Of a stretch of 64,000 bases of DNA, positions 47,001-53,144 are shown piece after piece. The DNA lies in contig NZ_JBGGTQ010000001.1 in the NCBI RefSeq assembly GCF_041320705.1, positions 62,001 to 126,000 of the forward strand, written 5' to 3'. Every line of letters begins with the position of its first letter. Position 1 is the first letter of the stretch. The position numbers and the translations under genes are program-made. The notes beneath the pieces were generated by a model. That model was not told the DNA's origin, ran no database searches, and saw only the letters and a program-made list of their open reading frames with translations. This DNA is from Kineococcus mangrovi. GTDB lineage: Bacteria > Actinomycetota > Actinomycetes > Actinomycetales > Kineococcaceae.

Positions 47001-48008
47001 GTCGGCGGCCGGGTCCTGCACGGCCCGCGCGGCGAGGGCCGCGGTCGTGGCCAGCAGGTCCGCGGCCGCGGACGGGTCACCGGCGGCGCGGGCGACGTCG
47101 GCCGCGGTGCGGGCCATGTCGACCGTGGGCAGGAGGTGACCCTGTCCGCTGACCCGGTCGGTGTACCGGGTGTCGAGCGGGACCAGGCGACGGACCGCGT
47201 CGAGCAGGTCGGCCGTGGGTCCGCCGTCCGCACCGGCCGACCGGGCGGCGGCCGTCAGGACGGCCGGAACCCCTGCGGCACGGGCGAAGGAGAGCATCCG
47301 GGCGGCGTGCTCGACGCTGCCGGCCGTTCCCGGCGGGGCGTGGTGGCAGACCACCTCGACGTGCAGGGAACCGGCCGGCAGCACGTCGCGCCAGCGCCGC
47401 AGGACCGCGTGGGCGAGGTCGTCCCGGCGGGCCAGCAGCGCCCGGCCCAGTTCGGAGCCCGGCCCCAGCAGGACCGCCAGCGCCGCCCGGGCCCCGGTGC
47501 CGCCGGCCCGGGCGGTGGCGTGGCCGGCGACGAGTTCGAGGCTGCTGACGGGAACGCCGCGCACCCCGTCGAGGTGGGTGGCGCTCACCAGCCGGCACAA
47601 CGCCGCCCACCCCCGTCCCGCACCGGCGTCCTCGGCCCCGAGGGCCAGGACGGTGACGCGGGGGAACCGGAGGTCCACCACGGCCCCGCCCCGGGCCGGG
47701 GTGCGGGACGAGCTGCGCCGCAGCGCGACCGAGGGGTCGGCCCAGGCGGGCAGACCGTCGGCCAGGCCGGTCGGGGAGGTCGCCAGGTCGACCCCGAGCA
47801 CAGGGGCCAGACCGGCTTCGCCGCAGGCCCGGACGAACTTCACCGCGCCGTACAGGCCGTCGCGGTCGGTCAGGGCCAGGACCGGCATCCCGAGGTCGGC
47901 GGCGCGGGCGACGAGGGCGGAGGGGGTGGAGGTGCCGTACCGCAGGGAGTAGCCGGAGGCGACGTGCAGGTGCGGGAACGGGTCCACGGGTGGTGCGGCG
48001 GTGGTCAT
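44016..48008 (-). CDS. dnaE2: Error-prone DNA polymerase III alpha subunit DnaE2
   Basis: 1330 aa, longer than the usual ~1100, with Ala/Gly-rich insertions in the N-terminal third. Polymerase Asp residues are in LPDIDLDVESARREDVYAA and LLKLDVLGIRMQSAMAYAV. The C-terminus has the OB fold (LLVAGVKVATQTPPVRSG) and the DnaE2 tail VLVHASGFRQSPYADL / RKLWHSSSGSSGR. The PHP domain is degenerate: HLHVASGYS replaces the HVH motif and ALTDRDGLYG has Arg for the usual His of TDHDG. DnaE2 performs SOS mutagenesis in actinobacteria. ATG 48008 follows GAAGGA. It is last in a LexA-controlled cassette. Confidence 0.94.
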   Translation of the reverse strand: MTTAAPPVDPFPHLHVASGYSLRYGTSTPSALVARAADLGMPVLALTDRDGLYGAVKFVRACGEAGLAPVLGVDLATSPTGLADGLPAWADPSVALRRSSSRTPARGGAVVDLRFPRVTVLALGAEDAGAGRGWAALCRLVSATHLDGVRGVPVSSLELVAGHATARAGGTGARAALAVLLGPGSELGRALLARRDDLAHAVLRRWRDVLPAGSLHVEVVCHHAPPGTAGSVEHAARMLSFARAAGVPAVLTAAARSAGADGGPTADLLDAVRRLVPLDTRYTDRVSGQGHLLPTVDMARTAADVARAAGDPSAAADLLATTAALAARAVQDPAADLGIGRHHLPDAAALGLGPGADQGAVLRARCEGGIGRRYPGADPALEARVLRRLEDELETIDRVGFAGYFLTVADVCDLTREMRVRVAARGSGAGSLVNHLLGISDVEPLGHRLLMERFLNPRRGQLPDIDLDVESARREDVYAAVLDRFGGDRVTCVSMMDTYRVRHAVRDVGAALGLPPVEVDAIATAFPHLRARDARTAIAELPELQRSGLGEERLDAFFDLVERLDGLPRHVALHPCGVVLSNPALMDRTPVEASWKGFPVSQFDKDDVEDMGLLKLDVLGIRMQSAMAYAVREVARVEQTEVDLDDRAQVPLDDPATYTLIRSTRTLGCFQIESPGQRELVGKFGPRTFDDIVVDISLFRPGPVKSDMVTPFLEARQGWTAPQHLDERLRHVLEPTCGVVVFHEQVIELIAALTGHDLALSDEYRRHLGTRRGQEEMEPQFRRRALEHGYPAETVDRVWAVLTAFASFGFCKAHAAAFALPTYQSAWLKTHHPAAFLAGVLTHDPGMYPKRLILDDARNLGIAVLGLDVNASGDTYRVERVDPPAPHAVDDAVEDVADLDPWLGGRGVRNPDGLGDGVADGTGFGIRLSLTDVKGISGAEVARIVAGQPYRSLADLWQRARPSRPTAERLVLAGALDALHGMRPVGRAREAVPRRGRATRRDLLLQVAELDRWSRSAGTAPARVGARQVRGPLEARTLDVRAAAAAQSRAPRPVGESARTVQLALDLGDAPEEVTPGGLPEMTGPERVRAELDVLGLDASAHVVDPYTPLLRALRVTPARDLRSRRSRAELLVAGVKVATQTPPVRSGRRVVFLTLDDTTGPLDATFFEDAQGPYAATVFHSWLLVVRGVLRRTGPRGVSLRATGAWELPALWDAWTAGGIGAVHAVVAAAPDPGYSRAATRGAAASRSSRPVVAAPPTHPREHGPAAGGTVRRRILVHASGFRQSPYADLAPAGEDTRNSRSLARAAAPPSGAVPERKLWHSSSGSSGR

Positions 48009-48119
48009 GGGACGTCCTTCGGAACGCGCCCGTGGGGAAGACCGGGTGGTGCGGGGGGCTCTGGGGCGTGCGGGTGGAGCGGTGGGGCGCGCCGTGGCCG
48101 GCGGTGGACGGCGGCGCCG

Positions 48120-48557
48120 TCAGCCGGCGAGCGGCTGGAGGGCGCTGAGCCCGAGCTGGACCTCCACGACGCGGTGGAACCGCTCGGCGTGGGCGAGGAG
48201 GTCGTCGGCGGCCGCGGCGTCCACGAGCCCCGTGCGGCCGGCCTCGACCGCCGACCGGGTGGCGGCGGTCGCGGCGAACCGGTCGGACCACTCCTGCAGG
48301 CTCGGGTCCAGGGCGGGCAGCATCTCCCAGACGCTGCGGGGGCCGCCGCTGCGCCGACCGCGAGCGGGACGGCCGTGCACCGCGACGATCGCGGCCCCGG
48401 CCCGCAGGGCCGCCAGGTGGGCGTGGACGTAGCGCTCGGCCACGTCGTCCGTGCGCAACGCCGTGAGCAGGTCGTCCTCGCACCGGGCGAGGAGGTCCAG
48501 GGCGGCCGTCGTCAGCGGGCGCGGGACGCCCGCAGGGACGTCGAAGGTGGTGCGCAT
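48120..48557 (-). CDS. SAV_6107-type HEPN-domain protein
   Basis: 145 aa, all-helical. TALRTDDVAERYVHAHLAAL and the following RAGAAIVAVHGRPARGRRSG, then VWEMLPALDPSLQEWSDRFA, match the small HEPN-superfamily proteins of the SAV_6107 type found next to dnaE2 in actinobacteria. HEPN proteins often bind nucleotides or cut RNA through Rx4-6H; here RYVHAH could supply such a motif, but this is unproven. ATG 48557 has GGAGGAG 8 nt upstream; GTG 48560 is alternative. Lies 52 nt after the DUF6504 gene and 111 nt before dnaE2, so probably in the same transcript. Confidence 0.82.
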   Translation of the reverse strand: MRTTFDVPAGVPRPLTTAALDLLARCEDDLLTALRTDDVAERYVHAHLAALRAGAAIVAVHGRPARGRRSGGPRSVWEMLPALDPSLQEWSDRFAATAATRSAVEAGRTGLVDAAAADDLLAHAERFHRVVEVQLGLSALQPLAG

Positions 48558-48608
48558 CACGTTCTCCTCCGGTCGTGCGGTCAGGTCGGCAGGTCCGTCG
48601 GCGGCAGT

Positions 48609-49028
48609 TCAGTCGCTGACGCGCAGCAACTGCCAGTCCCCCGACGCTCCGGACGTAGAGGTACCAGCGACCTCCGACACGGCCGCCGTTCCCGGGCCGA
48701 CGGCGCGGGCGAGGTCGTAGACCCCGGCCCCGCCGGCCCGGCCGGCGCTGGCTTCGACGCGCAGGACCTCCCGCTCGAGATCGCCGATCTCGAGCACGCG
48801 GCGGCGGACGGGACGGCCGCCGGCCCCGGTCTCGTCGGCGGCGTCGCCGTGGACGGCGGCCACTGCTCCGTGCTCCCACCAGGCGCTGCGCTCGCGCCAC
48901 CGGGAGAGCACCTCGCGGACGACGTAGAGCCGCCCGCGCCAGATGAACTGCGCGGGGGTCTCCCGACCCTCGTCCGCGTCGTCGTAGCGGACGTGCACCT
49001 CGTCGGAGAACCGTCGCACCGTCCTCAC
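48609..49028 (-). CDS. DUF6504 family protein
   Basis: 139 aa. RRFSDEVHVRYDDADEGRET with FIWRGRLYVVREVLSRWRER and WWEHG is the DUF6504 core, a small beta-rich protein. The C-terminal half (VLRVEASAGRAGGAGVYDLA ... DWQLLRVSD) resembles the end of the same family. Known only as a neighbour of dnaE2/imuB genes in actinobacteria; no biochemical role. The start is taken as GTG 49028 (GTG 49019 possible). A longer frame to 49190 would run through the LexA box and is rejected. Confidence 0.82.
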   Translation of the reverse strand: MRTVRRFSDEVHVRYDDADEGRETPAQFIWRGRLYVVREVLSRWRERSAWWEHGAVAAVHGDAADETGAGGRPVRRRVLEIGDLEREVLRVEASAGRAGGAGVYDLARAVGPGTAAVSEVAGTSTSGASGDWQLLRVSD

Positions 49029-49168
49029 CCCGTCCCCTCTCGAGCCGGCACCGCGGCGGATCGCGCGGTGCGGCGAGCCGGGGGAAGCGGCCCGCGAGCA
49101 CGCACTCGGGGCGCGGCCCGCGGGGCTTCCCCTCCCCCCGGACCGCGCCTCGAGCGGTCTCATCGTGT

Positions 49169-49184
49169 TCGAACACCGGTTCGA
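49169..49184 (-). promoter_or_regulatory. LexA (SOS) box
   Basis: TCGAACACCGGTTCGA is a perfect 16-bp palindrome-with-spacer matching the actinobacterial SOS consensus TCGAAC-N4-GTTCGA. It lies 141 bp upstream of the DUF6504 start and should repress DUF6504-HEPN-dnaE2. It could also affect the divergent gene at 49376. Confidence 0.9.
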
Positions 49185-49237
49185 ACACACCTCGAAGCTA
49201 CACCACCGACCTCAGGACGCGTCAACGCTGGACCACG

Positions 49238-49246
49238 TTGTCCACA
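49238..49246 (+). promoter_or_regulatory. DnaA box 1
   Basis: TTGTCCACA matches the actinobacterial high-affinity DnaA box exactly. It lies in the gap between the SOS box and the lipoprotein gene. Confidence 0.7.
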
Positions 49247-49314
49247 AGACGCAGCGTCGAGCGCCGGCGACTGACGGTGATCGGCCGGGAAGGGTCACCC
49301 GGACGGCCCAGCAC

Positions 49315-49323
49315 TTGTCCACA
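49315..49323 (+). promoter_or_regulatory. DnaA box 2
   Basis: A second exact TTGTCCACA in the same orientation, 77 bp from the first and about 52 bp before the GTG of the lipoprotein gene. Confidence 0.7.
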
Positions 49324-49375
49324 GCGCTCCCTCCGACGCCCCGGCACGTCCCCGGGACGTGCGACCGTGCCACGC

Positions 49376-50005
49376 GTGACCCCCGCTCGCCCCCTCGTCG
49401 CGACCGCCGCCGGAACCGTCCTCCTGGGCCTGCTCGCGGCGTGCTCGCACGGGCAGCCGCCGGTTCCGGCACCGGCCGCACCGGCACCCACCGCGACGGT
49501 CGCCGTGACGCCTCAGCCCGAGCACGCCGCAGAGGCACCCGAGGTGTCGGACAGCCAGACCCTCCCAGTAACGGCATCGCAAATTTCAACACCCGCGCAA
49601 GATGACCGCGCCAAGGTTCAGGACGAAACTGGCGCCAGTCTCTTCGCCGCCTATTTCCTGCAAACTCTCAACTACGCCCGAGCGACAGGAGATTCGTCGC
49701 CACTGCGCTCAATCTCGGTCGAGTCGTGCACCGGATGCGAGTTCTACGCGGATGTCATCGACGAGTACCACGAGAGGGGATACACAACACCGCAGTTCGT
49801 ACTGCAGTTCACTGGCACGGACATCGACGCGTGGGATGCAACCGCCGGCTACGCCAGACTCACAGTCCTCGTCGATCGACCGGCCTACAACACACTTGAC
49901 CGTAACGGCTCAATTATCAGCTCTGACGGAGCTGCTCCTGACTCCAAGTTCTGGATAGAAGTTACCTGGCGGCAAGAACAATGGATGGCACTGGAGGTTG
50001 AGTAA
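49376..50005 (+). CDS. DUF6318 lipoprotein
   Basis: 209 aa. Lipoprotein signal (ARPLVATAAGTVLLGLLAAC, Cys about residue 24), a Pro/Ala/Thr linker (to about 65), then a globular domain with TGASLFAAYFLQTLNYARAT, SVESCTGCEFYADVIDEY (CxxC) and WIEVTWRQEQW. This matches the actinobacterial DUF6318 family, which resembles a cystatin/NTF2-like extracytoplasmic domain; function unknown. Start GTG 49376. From about 49565 the coding sequence is visibly AT-richer with unusual codons, unlike the signal-peptide part. It precedes the PKD gene by 1 nt. Confidence 0.78.
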   Translation: MTPARPLVATAAGTVLLGLLAACSHGQPPVPAPAAPAPTATVAVTPQPEHAAEAPEVSDSQTLPVTASQISTPAQDDRAKVQDETGASLFAAYFLQTLNYARATGDSSPLRSISVESCTGCEFYADVIDEYHERGYTTPQFVLQFTGTDIDAWDATAGYARLTVLVDRPAYNTLDRNGSIISSDGAAPDSKFWIEVTWRQEQWMALEVE

Positions 50006-50006
50006 A

Positions 50007-50864
50007 TTGCGCCTCAACCGTTCTGCGCTCCGCGTCTCGGCGCCAGTCCTGTCCACTCTTCTCCTTGTCACGTTCGACGCGAACACTGCGACTGCAGCAC
50101 ATCCCTCGCACTCCTCTGCGATCGCTACTGACGACAAGGTTTCGATCAACGCAAGAAGAACTAACAGACCCGCCCCGATAACTCCACGACAGGGGTCGCG
50201 CCATACAGAATCCCCACCCACTGCCGTCGTCCGAACCCCCGCCTGCGGCCGCAACGGCCCGGAGGGGAGTTTCGGCGACGACTACTGCGGGGCGGCGCGG
50301 AACACCTGCCCGCCGGGTCAGACGTTCGCGACGACGTGGACGCGGACGGGTGACGACCCGCGGTGGGTCAACCAGGGGTCGCGCTGCACGACCGACGTCA
50401 CGGACGCCGCACCCGTGGTCCTGCCGGCGGTGACCGTCGCGGACCTGCGGCGGGTGGGGTTGCCGGCGAGCCCGGTGCACCTGCAGCCGGACGACGGCCG
50501 GGCCCTCGTGAACGTCCCCCTCGTCCTGCGCACGACGGGCGGGGCGGTGGTCCGGGACACGACCGTCCTGGGGTTCCCGGTCCGCATCCGCGCGACACCG
50601 ACGAGCTGGACGTGGGACCTGGGTGACGGCACGCGCCTCGGGCCGACGACCGACCCGGGGCAGCCCTACCCGCGCCAGACCCTCACGCACACGTACACCA
50701 GCCCGGGCGACCGGACGGTGACGCTGACGACCACGTGGTCCGGGGAGTACACGATCGCGGGTCTCCCCTACCGGCCCGTCGAGGGGACGGCGACCACCGT
50801 CTCCCCGGGCGTCGGCGTCCGGGTGCTCGCGGGGCGCAACGTCCTGACCGCCCCGGACCGCTGA
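50007..50864 (+). CDS. Secreted PKD-domain protein
   Basis: 285 aa. Signal peptide (SALRVSAPVLSTLLLVTFDA), a disordered basic region (to about 75), a Cys-containing segment (PACGRNGPEGSFGDDYCG ... NTCPPG), and a PKD-like domain in the C-terminal 110 residues (WTWDLGDGTRLG, LTHTYTSPGDRTVTLTT). TTG 50007 has GGAGG 9 nt upstream; TTG 49998 is too close to it. The first ~70 codons are AT-rich and the rest is normal high-GC. Operon partner of the DUF6318 gene; role unknown, probably at the surface. Confidence 0.75.
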   Translation: MRLNRSALRVSAPVLSTLLLVTFDANTATAAHPSHSSAIATDDKVSINARRTNRPAPITPRQGSRHTESPPTAVVRTPACGRNGPEGSFGDDYCGAARNTCPPGQTFATTWTRTGDDPRWVNQGSRCTTDVTDAAPVVLPAVTVADLRRVGLPASPVHLQPDDGRALVNVPLVLRTTGGAVVRDTTVLGFPVRIRATPTSWTWDLGDGTRLGPTTDPGQPYPRQTLTHTYTSPGDRTVTLTTTWSGEYTIAGLPYRPVEGTATTVSPGVGVRVLAGRNVLTAPDR

Positions 50865-50965
50865 CGGGCCCCGCACCCCCGTGCGCGGCGTCCCGGTGCT
50901 CCGACGCCGGAGGGGGTGGAACGTCGCACCCGGCGGCTCGGCGCGACGGGAGGCGAGAACGGTTC

Positions 50966-50971
50966 TACGCT
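50966..50971 (+). promoter_or_regulatory. -10 box of a likely leaderless mRNA (YbaK-like gene)
   Basis: TACGCT ends 8 nt before ATG 50980, so the transcript would start at or beside the start codon. There is no ribosome site before this ATG. Confidence 0.45.
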
Positions 50972-50979
50972 GACCGTGC

Positions 50980-51531
50980 ATGAGGTGGACGATGCGCCAG
51001 GAACCCGTCGGGGGTGGTGGTTCCCTGACGGCTCCGCCCCCGGCCCCCTCCCCCGCCGTGCTCGACGTCCCGGCCGTCGAGAGCACCAGCGAGGCGCTCC
51101 TCGACCTCGACGCCGACGGGGAGGTCCTCGAGGTCCCCGCTTCCCTGCGGGACCCGGCCGACCTGGCGCGGCACCTGGGGGTGCCACCGGCGGCGGTGGC
51201 GGCCACCGCCGTCCTGCGCACCCGGGACGGCAGGCACCTCTTCGTCGTCTCCTCCACGGCGCACCCGCTCTTCACCCCGGCGCTGGCGGCGGTCCTCTGC
51301 GAGCCCGAGCTGTTCCGCGACGACGACACGGACGTGCTGCGCCGCACCGGCTCCGTCCTCGGGTCGGCCTCCCCGCTGGGTCTGGCCGTCCCGCTGCCGA
51401 CGTTCGTTGACGTCGCGCTCGCCCCGTACCCGCAGATCTGGGTCCCGGCGGGTCACCCGCACGCCGTCTTCCGCACCCGCTACGACGAGCTCCTCCGCCT
51501 GACCGGTGGGCACCCCGTCGAGCTGGGATGA
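50980..51531 (+). CDS. YbaK/EbsC-family aminoacyl-tRNA deacylase-like protein
   Basis: 183 aa. GSVLGSASPLGLAVPLPTFV, then LAPYPQIWVPAGHPHAVFRT and ELLRLTGG, match the YbaK/ProX deacylase fold, which removes mischarged amino acids from tRNA. The protein contains no lysine at all, including the position where the family's catalytic Lys lies (AATAVLRTRDG here), so deacylase activity is doubtful. ATG 50980 is preferred for the leaderless promoter; ATG 50992 is possible. The stop overlaps the hydrolase start as ATGA. Confidence 0.8.
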   Translation: MRWTMRQEPVGGGGSLTAPPPAPSPAVLDVPAVESTSEALLDLDADGEVLEVPASLRDPADLARHLGVPPAAVAATAVLRTRDGRHLFVVSSTAHPLFTPALAAVLCEPELFRDDDTDVLRRTGSVLGSASPLGLAVPLPTFVDVALAPYPQIWVPAGHPHAVFRTRYDELLRLTGGHPVELG

Positions 51532-52343
51532 CCGGACTGCTCGAGGGGTTCGCCGTCCGGTGCGCCGGCTCGACCGACCCTGCGCACCCGCTGGTGGTGC
51601 TGGTGCACGGACTGGGTGGAGCGTCGAGCGCGTGGTCGCTCGTCGTGCCCCGCCTGGCCGCCGACCACCGCCTCCTCCTGCTCGACCTGCCCGGCCACGG
51701 GCAGGCCCCACCCCTGCCCGCGACCTCGATGACGCCGCGGTCGCTGGGCGACCGGTTGTCCCGCCTGGCCCGGACCCGGGACGAGCCCGTGCACCTCGTG
51801 GGCCACTCCCTCGGGGGGTGGGTGGCCCTGGAGGCCGCGGCCGCGTCCGCCGACGGCGCCGTCGCCGACGTCACGGCCTTCACCCCCGCGGGCCTGTGGA
51901 CCACCCCGCGCCGCCGGCCACCGCTGCTGCCCACCGGCCAGCAGTTCGCGCGCTGGGCGGGCCGGCTCCCGCCCCGGGTGGTGACGACCCCGCTGGGCGC
52001 CACCCTCGCCCTGGCGGCGACCAGCACCGCCCCCCGCGCGCTGCCCGCGCAGGTCGTCCGCGACGCGGTGGCCGCCGTCGCCGCCGCGTCGGGCTACGTC
52101 GCCGCCGACACCGGTATCGCGGCGGGTGCGTTCACCCGTGGCCCGGAGGTTCGCGTCCCCGTGACCGTGGTGGTCGGGGGCCGCGACCGCGTCCTGCCGC
52201 CGCGGTTCTGCCGGCGCGAGACCGCCCCCGCGCACGCGCGGTGGATCGAGTGGCCGGACTGCGGGCACGTCCCGATGTGGGACCACCCTGCCGAGTGCGC
52301 GCGGGTGGTGCGCGAGCAGGTGGACGGTGCCGACCGCGGATAG
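51528..52343 (+). CDS. Alpha/beta hydrolase
   Basis: 271 aa. VVLVHGLGGASSAWSLVVPR carries the oxyanion HG motif, VGHSLGGWVALEAAAA (about residue 92) the nucleophile elbow Ser, VVVGGRDRVLP the acid and WPDCGHVPMWDHP the catalytic His. All members of the triad are present. Substrate unknown. It is coupled to the YbaK-like gene (ATGA), and its TAG stop forms part of the -10 box of the next gene. Confidence 0.88.
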   Translation: MTGLLEGFAVRCAGSTDPAHPLVVLVHGLGGASSAWSLVVPRLAADHRLLLLDLPGHGQAPPLPATSMTPRSLGDRLSRLARTRDEPVHLVGHSLGGWVALEAAAASADGAVADVTAFTPAGLWTTPRRRPPLLPTGQQFARWAGRLPPRVVTTPLGATLALAATSTAPRALPAQVVRDAVAAVAAASGYVAADTGIAAGAFTRGPEVRVPVTVVVGGRDRVLPPRFCRRETAPAHARWIEWPDCGHVPMWDHPAECARVVREQVDGADRG

Positions 52344-52346
52344 CCT
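52341..52346 (+). promoter_or_regulatory. -10 box of a likely leaderless crtA-like mRNA
   Basis: TAGCCT ends 6 nt before GTG 52353. Its first three bases are the stop codon of the hydrolase gene. Confidence 0.5.
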
Positions 52347-52352
52347 CACCGC

Positions 52353-53045
52353 GTGAGACCCCCCGAACTCGTGACGCTGGACGTCTGGACCGTTGCGGCG
52401 CACGACGTTCCCCGCGCCGTGTGGCGGATGGCGGTCGACCGCCGCGCGACCCGCCGGCTCCCCGGGGCGGGGTTCGCCAAGCTCCTGGGCACCGGGGACG
52501 GCCGCACCTTCACCGTCCGCGACGCCGACCCGCTGCGCTGGGCGGCTCTCGTCGCGTGGGACTCGGCCGGGGACGCCGACCGCTTCGACACCTCCGGACC
52601 GGCACGGGCCTGGGGCCGGATCGCCCGCGAGCACGTGCAGTTCCGCCTGACCCCGGCGGGCAGCCGCGGGCGGTGGTCCGGCCGCGCACCCTTCGGCCCG
52701 CCGGAGCACCCGCCCCAGGACGGGCCCGTCGCCTCCATCACCCGCGCCCGGCTCCGGCCGGCCAGGGCGGCGTCGTTCTGGCGGGCGGTGCCACCGGTGG
52801 CGCAGGAGCTGCACGCGGTCCCCGGCCTGCGGTGCGCGTTCGGGATCGGGGAGGCGCCGCTGGGCTACCAGGGGACGTTCTCGCTGTGGGACTCCACGGA
52901 CGCGCTGCGCGAGTTCGCCCACCGCCGCGCCGCCCACCGCGACGTCATGCGCCGCACCCCCACCGAGGGCTGGTACGCCGAGGAGCTGTTCGCCCGGTTC
53001 GGGGTGGTCGAGGTGCGCGGCACCCTGGACGGCCGCACCCCGTGA
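52353..53045 (+). CDS. crtA: Spheroidene monooxygenase-like carotenoid ketolase (CrtA family)
   Basis: 230 aa. The conserved blocks LVTLDVWTVAAHDVPRAVWR, FAKLLGTGDGRTFTV, SITRARLRPARAASFWRAVP, GIGEAPLGYQGTFSLWDS and TEGWYAEELFARFGVVEVRG follow CrtA of purple bacteria, a heme-type oxygenase adding the 2-keto group to acyclic carotenoids. The following genes (cruF-like, glycosyltransferase, desaturases) support a carotenoid role. GTG 52353 is preceded by the leaderless-type -10 box. A 12-bp repeat starts at its stop codon. Confidence 0.82.
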   Translation: MRPPELVTLDVWTVAAHDVPRAVWRMAVDRRATRRLPGAGFAKLLGTGDGRTFTVRDADPLRWAALVAWDSAGDADRFDTSGPARAWGRIAREHVQFRLTPAGSRGRWSGRAPFGPPEHPPQDGPVASITRARLRPARAASFWRAVPPVAQELHAVPGLRCAFGIGEAPLGYQGTFSLWDSTDALREFAHRRAAHRDVMRRTPTEGWYAEELFARFGVVEVRGTLDGRTP

Positions 53046-53083
53046 GCCACCCCGTGAGCCACCCCGTGAGCCACCCCGTGAGC
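53042..53083 (+). repeat. 12-bp tandem repeat after crtA
   Basis: Three perfect copies of gtgagccacccc (53042-53077) and a partial fourth begin at the crtA stop (the TGA at 53043-53045 lies inside the first unit). The array ends about 50 bp before the -10 box of the cruF-like gene. Confidence 0.85.
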
Positions 53084-53131
53084 ACGGCGTTCCCCGCCCG
53101 GCCCCGGAGGGCCCCCGTCGGACCCCGCTCC

Positions 53132-53137
53132 TAGAGT
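53132..53137 (+). promoter_or_regulatory. -10 box of a likely leaderless cruF-like mRNA
   Basis: TAGAGT ends 7 nt before GTG 53145. It excludes the in-frame GTG at 53136, which would lie within the box. Confidence 0.5.
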
Positions 53138-53144
53138 GCTGGCC

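Larger units (their letters stand above)
49029..49375. promoter_or_regulatory. Divergent control region, SOS cassette / lipoprotein
   Basis: 347 bp without a supported gene. It holds the LexA box, both DnaA boxes and the leaders of two divergent genes. The strip 49029-49160 is GC-rich with nothing recognised. Confidence 0.6.

Noticed and set aside
49029-49190. N-terminal extension of the DUF6504 gene to 49190
   Set aside because: It would place the LexA box inside the coding sequence and adds Arg/Ser/Gly-rich residues unrelated to the family; GTG 49028 gives the known core.
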